In this document: positions 25,287-34,595 of the stretch, piece by piece
Layout: the number at the start of each line of letters is the position of its first letter
How positions within the stretch are numbered: position 1 is the stretch's first letter
Assembly: GCF_000009625.1 (NCBI RefSeq)
Contig: NC_002678.2
Span: 6,972,072-7,036,071, forward strand
DNA from: Mesorhizobium japonicum MAFF 303099
GTDB lineage: Bacteria; Pseudomonadota; Alphaproteobacteria; Rhizobiales; Rhizobiaceae
DNA: 64,000 nt
Direction of reading: 5' to 3'
Program-made: the position numbers and the translations under genes
The notes under the pieces: generated by a model
The model's database searches: none
Seen by the model: only the letters and a program-made list of their open reading frames with translations
Told to the model about the DNA's origin: nothing

Positions 25287-26228
25287 ATGTCGTTCGCTGA
25301 CGGCAGTCAAGTCCGTTTGGCCGACGTGTCGGAAGCGACGCCCGGCACCATTCCGGCCACCCCGCCATTCCAGGTGATGCGCTATCGCACGGCCAGCGTG
25401 CGCATCAACAAGCAGACCGACATTTCCGACGAGGTCCGCTCCGATCGCAACGTGCCCGGCATCACCGATGTCGGCCGCGCGGTCACCGGCACGATCGAAA
25501 CCCGGTTTTCGTACAACACCTACAACACCTGGCTGGAGCGCCTGCTCTGCTCGACTTTCACGACCGGCGTGCTGAAGAACGGTATCACCCACAAGACCGG
25601 CGCGCTGGAATTCACCTACGAGCAGGGCGCGACCGACAGCTATATCAGGTACACCGGCTGCCGCTGGAACACGCTCGACCTCAATATGCGCTCCCGCGCC
25701 CCGGTGCAGGCGTCATGGGGCATCATGGGCATCGACAGCCCGACGCCAACCACGGCCATCATCGCCGGCGCCACCTATGCCGCGCCGACCACGACGGAAG
25801 ACTTCAACGCCGGCCTCAATGTCGCGGCCCTGTCGATCACCTCGGCCACCATGGTGTCGCCGCCGAAGGTGCAGGCGTTGAGCCTGCGCATCACCAACAA
25901 CACCTACCAGGTCGACGTCGTCGGCTCCTATGCGCCCGAGGGGCATGGGCTTGGCCGGTTCGAGGCCAGCGGCACCATGACTTTGTTGTTCAAGGATCTG
26001 GCCGCCTACACCGCCATCCTCAATCATGAGGACGTGACGATCGGCTTCACCTTGCAGGACAAGGCGGGCAACGCGCTGCAGTTCGCGCTGCCCAAGGTGA
26101 AGTTCCTCGACGGCGGCCCCGCCGCTCCCGGCAACGGCCAGCCTGTCGTCATCGAAGTGCCTTTCCAGGGCTTCTATGACGCGACCTCGGCCGCGACCAT
26201 CACCATCACCAAGACGGATGCACCCTGA
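25287..26228 (+). CDS. major tail tube protein
   Basis: 313 residues, beta-rich. YRTASVRINKQTDISDEVRS and a repeated structure (TTTEDFNAGLNVAALSITSA, GLGRFEASGTMTLLFKDLAA) fit the tube-forming fold, with a C-terminal IEVPFQGFYDATSAATITIT strand. A strong AAAGGAG ribosome site precedes the ATG, as expected of a highly expressed gene. It precedes the tail chaperone genes. Confidence 0.85.
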   Translation: MSFADGSQVRLADVSEATPGTIPATPPFQVMRYRTASVRINKQTDISDEVRSDRNVPGITDVGRAVTGTIETRFSYNTYNTWLERLLCSTFTTGVLKNGITHKTGALEFTYEQGATDSYIRYTGCRWNTLDLNMRSRAPVQASWGIMGIDSPTPTTAIIAGATYAAPTTTEDFNAGLNVAALSITSATMVSPPKVQALSLRITNNTYQVDVVGSYAPEGHGLGRFEASGTMTLLFKDLAAYTAILNHEDVTIGFTLQDKAGNALQFALPKVKFLDGGPAAPGNGQPVVIEVPFQGFYDATSAATITITKTDAP

Positions 26229-26452
26229 TGCGCAAGCCATCGAGAACTGCCCCGACAGCCAGTGCGGGACCGGAAGCCATTCTTCCCCTGACCGACTTCC
26301 GCGGTGACCCGTGGAACACAGGCAACAAATGGGCCGTCGCGTTTCGCGCCGGCGTCCTGTCATCGCCGGTGCCGGCGGAGTTCGCGCAAAAGGCGCGCGA
26401 CGACGGCAAGGCCGCTCCGGCTTGCGAACCTGCTCCCGAAAAGCAGGACTGA
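26228..26452 (+). CDS. small tail-module protein, unknown
   Basis: 74 residues, proline- and alanine-rich at both ends, with a central GDPWNTGNKWAVAFRAGVLS. Its ATG overlaps the tail tube stop. It lies before a strong hairpin at 26485-26510. No function is recognised. Confidence 0.5.
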   Translation: MRKPSRTAPTASAGPEAILPLTDFRGDPWNTGNKWAVAFRAGVLSSPVPAEFAQKARDDGKAAPACEPAPEKQD

Positions 26453-26484
26453 TCAGTCTGCCAAGACTGGTTTCTGCGCAGAAC

Positions 26485-26510
26485 GGCCGGAGCGTTCGGG
26501 CGCTCCGGCC
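26485..26510. terminator. strong hairpin before the tail chaperone genes
   Basis: GGCCGGAGCG-TTCGGG-CGCTCCGGCC has perfect 10-bp arms and a UUCG-like loop. It lies between the tail tube block and the chaperone gene. No T-run follows. It could attenuate transcription so that the tube protein is made in excess over downstream tail proteins. Confidence 0.45.
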
Positions 26511-26534
26511 ACAATCCTCCCGAAAGGATAACCA

Positions 26535-26969
26535 ATGACCATCAAGCTTTCATCGGTGAAGGCCGATCTGTCGCGTGAAGAAAAAGGCGACTGGATTCCA
26601 TCACCGGATTTCCCCGGCGTCGAGTTCAACGTTTCGTCGCTGCATTTGCCCGCCTATCAGACTGCGCTTGCCCTGATGGAGCAGCGTCTGGCCCGTGCCT
26701 ACAAGGGCGTCCCGGTGCCGCCGCATATCCGAACGGTCGAGGTCGGCAAGCTGCTGCACAAACATATCCTGCACGACTGGCGCGGCTTCGATGAGCCTTA
26801 CAGCGAGGAGATAGCTCGTGGCATGATGTGCGAGCCGGAAGGCCGCAACTTCATTGCCGCGGTCCAGAACTGTGCCGCCATGGTTTCGCTCACCGACGTC
26901 GAGTTCGTCGAGGAAGCGGGAAAAAACTCCTCGAGGCCTTCCGCGACAGGATCTGGCGGGAAGGCCTAG
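26535..26969 (+). CDS. tail assembly chaperone G-like, zero-frame product
   Basis: 144 residues. It is the G-type chaperone that coats the tape measure before tube polymerisation. SSLHLPAYQTALALMEQRLA and VEVGKLLHKHILHDWRGFDE are characteristic of the family. Near its end the sequence GGGAAAAAAC (26918-26927) forms a canonical slippery site. A fraction of ribosomes should shift -1 there and continue into the T part to 27319, giving a product of about 261 residues. Ribosomes that do not shift stop at 26969. Confidence 0.85.
   Translation: MTIKLSSVKADLSREEKGDWIPSPDFPGVEFNVSSLHLPAYQTALALMEQRLARAYKGVPVPPHIRTVEVGKLLHKHILHDWRGFDEPYSEEIARGMMCEPEGRNFIAAVQNCAAMVSLTDVEFVEEAGKNSSRPSATGSGGKA
26918..26927 (+). 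promoter_or_regulatory. programmed -1 frameshift site
   Basis: GGGAAAAAAC contains both G-GGA-AAA and A-AAA-AAC heptamers in the proper zero-frame phase (codons GGA AAA AAC). The downstream open frame is in the -1 phase. This is the arrangement of lambda G/GT and most siphophage tail chaperones. Confidence 0.8.
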
Positions 26970-27319
26970 ACCCCGAACGGCAGGACTGGCTTGAAGAGCT
27001 GGCGGCCGAAGAGGGCGCCGAAGACTGGGTCATCAAGGCAGCGTTTCCCGCCGGGCGCATAGAGTTCGAGCCGGAGCCCTGGCATCGGCTTTATTGGCAG
27101 GCGTGGGAAGCGATCCGGTTCGACCGCTTCTATGGCGCCATGGGTGGCGAGGGTCCGATCCCGTACATGGTGATCCGGGCCTACGCCAACGACCACGGCA
27201 TATCGGGCGACGACTTCAAGCTGTTCCGGGCCTTTCTCAAGATCCTCGACGACGCCTGGCTGTTGCATGTCGTTAAGCGCGACAAGCCTCCGCCAGAAAG
27301 CGTTCCTCCATCCTCATAG
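26919..27319 (+). CDS. tail assembly chaperone T-like part, made by -1 frameshift
   Basis: The open frame after the slippery site encodes about 133 residues (LLEAFRDRIWREGLDPERQD, then FRAFLKILDDAWLLHVVKRD). It has no plausible start of its own, and the upstream sequence in this frame is shadow. It is therefore translated as the G-T fusion from 26535 with a -1 shift at 26918-26927. In lambda the T domain recruits the tail tube protein. It ends 15 bp before the tape measure gene. Confidence 0.75.
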
Positions 27320-27334
27320 GTATGCGGGAATCTC

Positions 27335-30292
27335 ATGGTCCAGCAATTGTCTTCCCTGCGGGTCGCGCCCGAGCTTGACGCCACCAAATACTCGGCTGGC
27401 GCCCAGCAGAAGGTCACGGCCGACAAGGCCATGGTGGCGTCCAACCGCGAGGTTGCCGCCACCGCCGCGCAGACGGATGCCAAGATCGTCCAGTCCGGCG
27501 ACGTGCTTGCCCGCCTGTCGCGGCAGTTCGTCGACGGCTATGCCTCGGCGCAGCGCATGAATTCGGCGCTCAACTCGCTGTCGCGCGGCATCGACAGCGG
27601 CAAGATCAAGATGGAACAGGCGGGGCCGATCCTCGACGGCATCTACCGGAAATTCCAGCTTGCCGGCGACGCGTCGCTGTTCATGGCCCGTGGCCAGACC
27701 GAACTTGCCGCCGCGGTCTCTGCCGCCAATGCCAAGCTCGCCGCGCAAAAACAGATCGCGCCGGCCAACAGCAATGGCGGCAGCGATACCTTCCGCCGCA
27801 CCAATCTCGGCTACCAGGCCTTCGACATCGGTCAGGGCCTCGCCGCCGGCACGCCGCTGGCGATCATCGCGGGGCAGCAGGGGCCGCAGATTGCCCAGAT
27901 GTATGCCGCACAAGGTGGGCTCAACGCGCTGCTGAAGGATAGCGTCGGCATCCTTGGCGGCGTGGCGCGCGCCGCCGGGCCGTGGATAGCAGCTCTTGCC
28001 GCCATATACGGCGCCTACAGGCTCATCGCCTCGTTTTCCGCCGAGGCGTCGCTTGGCGTGGACAGTGCGACCCGTGCACTTGCCGCACAGGCTTCTTCGG
28101 TCGAGTCCATCGACGGCAAGATCAAGGATCTGGTTTCGATCCAGAGCGAGTACCAGAAGGCGATCACCACGACCGCCGACGCGCAGTCGGCCGCGTCGGC
28201 GTCGATCGTCGCCAGCACACAGCGGGAATTCGACGCCAAGAAACAGTTGCTGGAACTGGAGCTGAAGCGGCAGGAAGCGTCGATCAAGCTGCAGGAATCG
28301 GAGCTTGCGATTGCCGGCCTTCAACTGCGCAAGAGCGTCAACCAGCAGGTGTTCACGCGCAGCGACCTCGAGCGGCAGGGCTATGCCGATCCTCGCATCA
28401 ATGGCGGTATCCCCTTCGTGCGTCAGCCGGACGATGTCACCGGCCTGCAGAAGACTCAGGACGTACTCGACAACAATCCGCTGTTCGACAAGATCAAGGA
28501 ATTGCAGGCAAACCTACAGCTGACCGAGCTGGGCGCCGAGCGGCTGCGCGAAGCGGTCAAGAAGGTGTTCACCGATGCCGGCGGCGTCGGCGGCCCGACC
28601 TTCGCCGGCGGCAACATCCCCATCCCGCATTTCCGTGGCGTCGACGACAATCCGGCCGATCAGGATTTCATGAATGATTTCGGCAAGTCGTCGTCGCGCC
28701 AGATATCAGACCTGCAGAACCAGGCGACGGCGCTCGGCCTGACGGGTGCGGCGCTGGAGGCCTTCACGTTCAAGCAGCAGGCGCTGAATGCCGCGCTTGC
28801 GCAGAACATCGAACTCGGCCCCGACCAGGTCGCCATCATCGACAAGCAGGCCAAGGCCTATGGCGCGGTCGCCGAGGCCCTGGCACGCGCGCGCCTTGAC
28901 AAGGACCTTGCCTTTGAGCGCGACCAGATGTTCCGTTCGGCGCAGGATCAGCAGATCGCATCGCGCCAGCAGGGTGCCGGTCTCGCCGTCGACCTCAATT
29001 CGCCGGCGGTGCAGCAGATGCGCGATATCGCCAAATTCAGCGATGCCAAGGAATTGGCAACCGGCTTCCTGACCGATTTCAAATCCGAGCTGCTGCGCAA
29101 TGGCGGCGATGTCGGCAAGGCGCTCGGCACGTCGATCCTCAACGCGCTGACCAAGTCGATGGACGATCAGCTGGGCAAGATCTTCGACACCATCGCGTCC
29201 TGGCTTGCATCGGCGATCACCGGACAGCGGCCGGGTGCGGGCGGCGCGGCCTTCGGGACCGCCGGCGGCTTCGCCGACATGATCTTCGGATCGACCGCCA
29301 ACGACAACTATGCGGCCGGCGCGGTCACGCGTGCGCCTCTCTCCGCCGTCGGCAACATGGCATCCTATGCCGCGGCGATCCGCTCGATCGAGAGCGCAGG
29401 CAGCGGCGGCTATTCGGCGCTCGGTCCTGTGCTGAAAAATGGCAACCAGGCGCTCGGCGCCTACCAGGTCATGAAGAGCAACCTGCCGTCCTGGTCGAAA
29501 GAGACCTTCGGCGAGGTGATGTCGCCAAAAGACTTCCTGTCCAATCCAGGCGCACAGGACGCGATCTTCGAAAAGCAGTTCGGCAAATACCTGTCCAAGT
29601 ATGGCAATCCGCAGGACGCCGCGTCGGCATGGTTCACTGGCGGACCTCTGTCCACCGGCGCCAATTCCAAGGATGTTTTGGGCACGTCGGGATCGGTCTA
29701 TGTCGACAAATTCAACGCCGCCGTCGCCAAGGCGTCTGACAGTCTCGGCGGTCTCGACAGTACCGTCACCAACACGGTGAAGAGCCTTGCCAGCGGCATT
29801 GACGGCAAGGGCGGTCTTGCCTCCATCCTGGATGGGCTCAAGCCGCAGAATTTCCAGGCCAACACCACGCTGTCCGACATCCTCGGCTATACCGGCGGGG
29901 GCGCGGCATCAGGATCTTCCGGTGGCGGCTTTCTCGGCTCGCTGCTCGGCTTCATCCCGAAACTCTTCGGTTTCGCCGGCGGCACGGATTTTGCGCCTGG
30001 CGGCCTGGCGCGGATCAACGAGCAGGGCGGCGAGATCGTCGACCTGCCGCGCGGCTCGCGTGTCATCCCGCATGATGTTTCGATGCGCATGGCGGCCAAT
30101 GCCAATCGGCCGGCACAAGCCCAACCGACAAAGATAGAACTCCACACGCACATCTATGGCGCCAGCGGCGATGACCATATCCGCACGCTGTCGCGGCAGG
30201 GCGCGCAAGAGGCGATCAGCGAGTATCACCAGGGCCAGGTCAGCGGCGGCTTTGGCGAGACGCAGCGGCGCTACACGTCGCAGAAGGGTTGA
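27335..30292 (+). CDS. tail tape measure protein with lytic transglycosylase-like domain
   Basis: 985 residues. The N-terminal 400 are helical coiled coil (GAQQKVTADKAMVASNREVA). A hydrophobic stretch lies near residues 165-235. Around residues 670-800 is a lysozyme-like domain with IRSIESAGSGGYSALGPV and QALGAYQVMKSNLPSW, resembling soluble lytic transglycosylases with Glu as catalyst. The C-terminus is Gly-rich with a conserved end. The protein sets tail length. Its muralytic domain probably opens the peptidoglycan during DNA entry. Confidence 0.9.
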   Translation: MVQQLSSLRVAPELDATKYSAGAQQKVTADKAMVASNREVAATAAQTDAKIVQSGDVLARLSRQFVDGYASAQRMNSALNSLSRGIDSGKIKMEQAGPILDGIYRKFQLAGDASLFMARGQTELAAAVSAANAKLAAQKQIAPANSNGGSDTFRRTNLGYQAFDIGQGLAAGTPLAIIAGQQGPQIAQMYAAQGGLNALLKDSVGILGGVARAAGPWIAALAAIYGAYRLIASFSAEASLGVDSATRALAAQASSVESIDGKIKDLVSIQSEYQKAITTTADAQSAASASIVASTQREFDAKKQLLELELKRQEASIKLQESELAIAGLQLRKSVNQQVFTRSDLERQGYADPRINGGIPFVRQPDDVTGLQKTQDVLDNNPLFDKIKELQANLQLTELGAERLREAVKKVFTDAGGVGGPTFAGGNIPIPHFRGVDDNPADQDFMNDFGKSSSRQISDLQNQATALGLTGAALEAFTFKQQALNAALAQNIELGPDQVAIIDKQAKAYGAVAEALARARLDKDLAFERDQMFRSAQDQQIASRQQGAGLAVDLNSPAVQQMRDIAKFSDAKELATGFLTDFKSELLRNGGDVGKALGTSILNALTKSMDDQLGKIFDTIASWLASAITGQRPGAGGAAFGTAGGFADMIFGSTANDNYAAGAVTRAPLSAVGNMASYAAAIRSIESAGSGGYSALGPVLKNGNQALGAYQVMKSNLPSWSKETFGEVMSPKDFLSNPGAQDAIFEKQFGKYLSKYGNPQDAASAWFTGGPLSTGANSKDVLGTSGSVYVDKFNAAVAKASDSLGGLDSTVTNTVKSLASGIDGKGGLASILDGLKPQNFQANTTLSDILGYTGGGAASGSSGGGFLGSLLGFIPKLFGFAGGTDFAPGGLARINEQGGEIVDLPRGSRVIPHDVSMRMAANANRPAQAQPTKIELHTHIYGASGDDHIRTLSRQGAQEAISEYHQGQVSGGFGETQRRYTSQKG

Positions 30293-30295
30293 GCG

Positions 30296-31051
30296 ATGGG
30301 GCGCTATACGGATCTCCCCACGCTCGACATCGACTTCCTGAAACCCGCCCGTCTGTCCTTCGACACCAAGGGCGGCGGGCTGGAGGGCGGACGCAACGGT
30401 CTTGGGGAATCGGTCACCATCGAAACCAGTGGCGGTGGCATGCTTGTCGGCTCCTATGAAAGCTGCTTCGTGCAGGCGCGCGAAGAGCACGAATATATCA
30501 ATTGGGTTGCTGCCCGGATGAACAGCGGTGTGCGGTTCATGAATGTGCCGATCAAGTCGGACTGGATGGGGCCTTTTCCAGTCGATTCCGGCAACATCCC
30601 GCGTCCCATCATCGGCGGCATTCCTCATTCCGATGGCGCCCTGTTCGCCGATGGCGCCGGTTACAGCCAGACGACGGTGATTGCCAATATGGATGCCGCA
30701 GCGCTCAATGCCGGAAAGGTCACGCTTCGAATCTATGGTGCCGCCCGCAATCTGCGCTGGTCCGACTGGTTTTCGATCTACCATCCAAACAAGGGTTGGC
30801 GCGCCTATCGAAATTGGGATCATACCGACCCTGTTCCAGCCTTTGAGACGATCGATGGCGTGGCGCGCGCCGGCCAGCGCTACACGCTCTCGCTCGATCG
30901 TCCGCTGCGCGAGGCGGTGATCCAGGGAACCCGGGTCGAATTCGCGCGGCCGCGCTGCGTCATGAAGTTTCCGTCCGGCTTCACGCTGCCCTGGGAGGTG
31001 CAGGGGTTCTGGCGGTCGTCGCCGACACTGCAATTCGTCGAGGGCTTCTGA
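30296..31051 (+). CDS. tail tip protein, distal-tail-like
   Basis: 251 residues after the tape measure gene. RYTDLPTLDIDFLKPARLSF and the C-terminal WEVQGFWRSSPTLQFVEGF read as a beta-rich distal tail protein. In gene transfer agents and related alphaproteobacterial phages this position encodes the gp12-type distal tail protein. The assignment is by order. Confidence 0.65.
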   Translation: MGRYTDLPTLDIDFLKPARLSFDTKGGGLEGGRNGLGESVTIETSGGGMLVGSYESCFVQAREEHEYINWVAARMNSGVRFMNVPIKSDWMGPFPVDSGNIPRPIIGGIPHSDGALFADGAGYSQTTVIANMDAAALNAGKVTLRIYGAARNLRWSDWFSIYHPNKGWRAYRNWDHTDPVPAFETIDGVARAGQRYTLSLDRPLREAVIQGTRVEFARPRCVMKFPSGFTLPWEVQGFWRSSPTLQFVEGF

Positions 31052-31054
31052 ACC

Positions 31055-31687
31055 ATGGCCTGGCAGGACCTTTTCGGCTCATACAGCCTGCAATATGTGC
31101 CGCAATCCGTTCTCGACCGGATGGCGTCGAGCCATATGCTCGGCATCTTCTTTCGCCTGGATACGGATCCCGGCCTGCATATCTGGGCCGGCGTCAACGA
31201 CATCCCGGCCGGCTTCGACAGCCTCGACGATAACGGCACGGTCTATCTCGGCGGCGGCCGGCTGCTCAACGTCCCGACGCTTGAGGTGCTGGTCAACGGG
31301 CAGAGCTCCAGTGTCGAATTCGGCATCTCCGGCATCGATCCGGATACCGCCGCCAAAGTCCTCGACACCATGCCCGATGTTCGCGGCAAGGACCTGAAGA
31401 TCGGCATCACCACGCTCGACGACTATTACCAGCCGACAAGCCCGATCATCGCGCTCTGGACGGGAACCGCATCGCATCCGACGGAATCGAGCCCGGCGGT
31501 GTCCGGCACCGAAAACCCGACGACGACGATCACGCTTGCCACGGTATCGGGCAACAACACCAGGTCGCGGGCCTCGCTGGTGCTCTGGTCCGGCCCGCAC
31601 CAGAAGGCGATGTATCCGACCGACAAATTCTGCGACGGCACCGCTCGCCTGGCGCGCGGCGTCGCGCCGGCTTGGCCGAATTACTGA
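31055..31687 (+). CDS. tail hub-associated protein
   Basis: 210 residues, beta-rich. FFRLDTDPGLHIWAGVNDIP and the YLGGGRLLNVPTLEVLVNGQ block fit the second tail-tip protein in the order distal tail, hub, peptidase, tip protein of gene transfer agent-like tails. The last seven bases overlap the minus-strand HTH gene. No diagnostic catalytic motif is visible. Confidence 0.6.
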   Translation: MAWQDLFGSYSLQYVPQSVLDRMASSHMLGIFFRLDTDPGLHIWAGVNDIPAGFDSLDDNGTVYLGGGRLLNVPTLEVLVNGQSSSVEFGISGIDPDTAAKVLDTMPDVRGKDLKIGITTLDDYYQPTSPIIALWTGTASHPTESSPAVSGTENPTTTITLATVSGNNTRSRASLVLWSGPHQKAMYPTDKFCDGTARLARGVAPAWPNY

Positions 31688-31872
31688 TTACGGCGCTCAG
31701 GCGGGCGATTGAGGTCGGACGCCTTGATCTCTGGATGCAAATCGTAAAACTTCAAGATCGTGCGGACCCGAGTGGGCGACACTCCGATCGTTCGAGCAAT
31801 CTCTACCGCATTCTTGCCGGACGCCTTCATCGACAGGATTTCTGCGTTCCGCTGCACCTTCCTGAGCGACAT
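31681..31872 (-). CDS. small HTH protein inserted against the tail operon
   Basis: 63 residues from ATG 31872, which has AAGGAG eight bases upstream on the minus strand. QRNAEILSMKASGKNAVEIA, then TIGVSPTRVRTILKFYD is a resolvase-type helix-turn-helix; the basic N-terminus may add DNA contacts. It lies against the flow of the tail genes and overlaps the 3' end of the preceding gene by seven bases. A regulatory or moron role is likely; the target is unknown. Confidence 0.65.
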   Translation of the reverse strand: MSLRKVQRNAEILSMKASGKNAVEIARTIGVSPTRVRTILKFYDLHPEIKASDLNRPPERRNQ

Positions 31873-31906
31873 CTCGCTTCTCCTTGGCAACCTGAAAGCA
31901 TAGCGC

Positions 31907-32314
31907 ATGACGCTGGAAGAATACATCCGCCTGCCGCACCGGTGGCAGTGGGGTTACACCGACTGCACGCTGTTCGCGGCCGACTGGGTTATCGCCGCGA
32001 CGGGTAAGGATCCGGGTGCCGAATTGCGCGGCACCTATTTCGACGCTGATGCCGCTGCCGCCATCCTGCTCGCCTCTGGCGGCGCGGAACGGCTTGTCGG
32101 CGCGAAACTCTCCGCTCTGGGCTTCCATCGCGTCCAGACAGCGCGTGACGGCGATATCGGCATGGTCCTGGCCATGACCGGATTCGACGCCGCCCGCGCC
32201 ATGCTGAAGGAAATACCGGCCATCCGCTTCGGCCCGCTCTGGGCCGTCATGTCGGCGCGCGGCGTCATGGTCAAGCATCTAGATTGGACTGGCGTGGCAT
32301 GGCGCATAGCGTGA
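31907..32314 (+). CDS. NlpC/P60-like phage cell-wall peptidase
   Basis: 135 residues. The YTDCTLFAADWVIAATGKDP segment with its Cys nucleophile and the C-terminal GDIGMVLAM and LWAVMSARGVMVKHL strands fit phage NlpC/P60-type tail peptidases. Such proteins act at the tail tip during infection. Position between tail tip proteins and the large hub matches gene transfer agent order. The catalytic His is not certain from the sequence. Confidence 0.7.
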   Translation: MTLEEYIRLPHRWQWGYTDCTLFAADWVIAATGKDPGAELRGTYFDADAAAAILLASGGAERLVGAKLSALGFHRVQTARDGDIGMVLAMTGFDAARAMLKEIPAIRFGPLWAVMSARGVMVKHLDWTGVAWRIA

Positions 32315-34581
32315 ACCCGTTCGACGATGCGCTGCGCCAGGCGCTGGCGACGGCGTCGCGCAAGGGCACTTACAATCCCGGCATCGGCGCCTTCGAGACG
32401 GCGACGACGCAGGAGATTGTCGCCCAAGGCTGGAGCGGCGAATATCGCTGGCCCGTTCACCGCGACCCGATCTTCACGCCGATCTTCACCGCCATTCTCG
32501 GCAGCGGCGGTTTCTCGCTCTTCGGCGCGACCATCTCCTATGCTGCGATCGCGTCGGCGATCGTCACCACGGCGATCGTCGCCGGCGTGCAATATCTGCT
32601 GACGCCGAAGCCGCCAAAACCGGAGGACGGCCGTGCGCCGCTGACGCAACCGATCCCCTATCGCTTCTGGGGTGTTGGCGAGGCCAGGCTGGCCGGCGCG
32701 ATGATGCTGTGGGAAGCGCTCGACAACCGCATGTTCTCGGTGCAGGCCATCGTCGGACATCGCATCAATGCCTACACTGGCTTCTATCTGAACGATGACA
32801 AGGTTGACGTCATCGGCGGTCACGTTCAATCGCCCGGCGGCGGTCGCTACGTCGACGACGACAGAGATCTTGTCTTTGTCTACCCCGCCCTTGGGCTGGT
32901 GCCTGAGACGCCGATCGCCGATTTTGTTACGATCTTAAGCGGCCAAGGCATCTGGACGAACAATCATCGTGGCGACGGACAGGCCTCCATCGGCATGCTC
33001 TGTGTCGGCCCCGGGGCCGACAATTTCCTGAAGTCGTTCCCCTATGGCAAGCCGGCGCTGTCCGTTGTTGCCGAGATGGCCTTGGTCTGGGATTTCCGCA
33101 ACCCGTCGCAAAGTCCGGAAGACCCATCAACCTGGGCGTTCTCCCGCAATCCGATCCTCCATCTCGCCTGGCACGAATGCTTCAATCCGTTCGGCACCAA
33201 GCGCGATTTCCGCAAGGCGCTGCTGCCCGTGCTCGATATGTGGCAGGAGGAAGCCGATATCTGCGACGAGGACGTGCCAAGGGCTTCCGGCGGCACGGAA
33301 AAGCGCTATGAGTGCGGCGGCTTTGATACCACTGAGCATGATCCGAAAAGCGGCACCAACGCCATCTTGGCGACGTGCGACGGCTGGATGTGCGAGCGCG
33401 GCGATGGCGCCTTGCTTGTCGTCGCCGGCAAGTTCCGCGAAAAATACGTCGCCACGCTGACCGATGCCGACATCGTCGGCCACACCGTGCAGCATGACGT
33501 GTTGCCGGAAGAAGAGGTCAATCAGTTCATCCCGAAATTCACCTATCCGGCGACGGATTATACCACGACAGATACCGACTATTTCGAGGATACCGCAGCG
33601 CAGGTCGCGGCCGGTCGCGTGTTGCCGCAGGACGGCAATTACATCTGGTGCCAGCAATGGCGCCAGGCCCGCCGGCTGGGCAAGCGCGAGTTCGCCCGCG
33701 CGCGTGCCAAGAAGCGCGGCACGCTCGACGTCAGGTTCACCGGCATCAATGCCATCTACGCTCCGTGGGTTCGGCTGAACACGCCGCGTCGGATGCCGTC
33801 GCTCAACGGCAAGCTGATCAACAACCGCCGGTCCGTCCTGTCGGTATCGCGCGGCGGCTTCCAGATGACTTTCGTGATGATGCCCGACGATATCGACTCC
33901 TGGGACCCGGCCGTCGATGAGGGATCGGCGCCGCCTGTGCCGCCAAAGCCGGTTTCGGATGGCATTCCGATCCCGATCATCGACACGGCAGTGGCTGTCT
34001 CCGGGGGCGGCAGCGTTTACATCCGCGTCGCGCTGATCGATCCAAACCGGATCGATGTCACGCCGGTTGTTCACTATAGGATATCGGATGTCGGCGGTGG
34101 CGTTCCCGGTGCCTGGGTGGAACAGAAGTTCCCTGGCGCGACGCCGGCGGCTGGCCTGATCGTCCTCAACACAAATCCGGTGCCGGCCAACAATTCGATC
34201 GACGTCCAGGCCGCCTATATCGGTGCCGACAATAGCTACGGCACCTGGACTAGCACCGTGACGCTGGTCTCGACGGTCGATACGACGCCGCCCGGGGCGG
34301 TCACCAGTGTTGTCGCCACGGGCGGCGTCGGCCAGGTCGCACTGACCTGGAACACTCCGAATTCCGGCAACTACGTCGCCACCAACATCAGGCGCAACAC
34401 CGTCAACAATGAGGGCACCGCAACCCTCGTTCGCACCGAATACGGCGCACCGTCATCCGCCGATGCCTGGACGGACACCGGGCGCGCGGCCGGCACCTAT
34501 TACTATTGGCTGCGCTCGGCGAACGCATCCGGCGTCGAGAGCACCACAAGCGTCGCCACCGGCCCCAAAGTCGTCACTTAA
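32299..34581 (+). CDS. large tail tip protein (J/hub-like)
   Basis: 760 residues. The N-terminus has a hydrophobic stretch (GGFSLFGATISYAAIASAIV), then a beta-rich central part (residues about 110-520) as in phage tip attachment proteins. The C-terminus contains a fibronectin type III-like domain (TTPPGAVTSVVATGGVGQVA, then GTYYYWLRSANASG). It should form the tail spike base that triggers DNA ejection. ATG 32299 is preferred; a TTG lies 15 bases upstream. It overlaps the peptidase gene by 16 bases. Confidence 0.8.
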   Translation: MAHSVNPFDDALRQALATASRKGTYNPGIGAFETATTQEIVAQGWSGEYRWPVHRDPIFTPIFTAILGSGGFSLFGATISYAAIASAIVTTAIVAGVQYLLTPKPPKPEDGRAPLTQPIPYRFWGVGEARLAGAMMLWEALDNRMFSVQAIVGHRINAYTGFYLNDDKVDVIGGHVQSPGGGRYVDDDRDLVFVYPALGLVPETPIADFVTILSGQGIWTNNHRGDGQASIGMLCVGPGADNFLKSFPYGKPALSVVAEMALVWDFRNPSQSPEDPSTWAFSRNPILHLAWHECFNPFGTKRDFRKALLPVLDMWQEEADICDEDVPRASGGTEKRYECGGFDTTEHDPKSGTNAILATCDGWMCERGDGALLVVAGKFREKYVATLTDADIVGHTVQHDVLPEEEVNQFIPKFTYPATDYTTTDTDYFEDTAAQVAAGRVLPQDGNYIWCQQWRQARRLGKREFARARAKKRGTLDVRFTGINAIYAPWVRLNTPRRMPSLNGKLINNRRSVLSVSRGGFQMTFVMMPDDIDSWDPAVDEGSAPPVPPKPVSDGIPIPIIDTAVAVSGGGSVYIRVALIDPNRIDVTPVVHYRISDVGGGVPGAWVEQKFPGATPAAGLIVLNTNPVPANNSIDVQAAYIGADNSYGTWTSTVTLVSTVDTTPPGAVTSVVATGGVGQVALTWNTPNSGNYVATNIRRNTVNNEGTATLVRTEYGAPSSADAWTDTGRAAGTYYYWLRSANASGVESTTSVATGPKVVT

Positions 34582-34595
34582 AAAGGAAAGCATCC

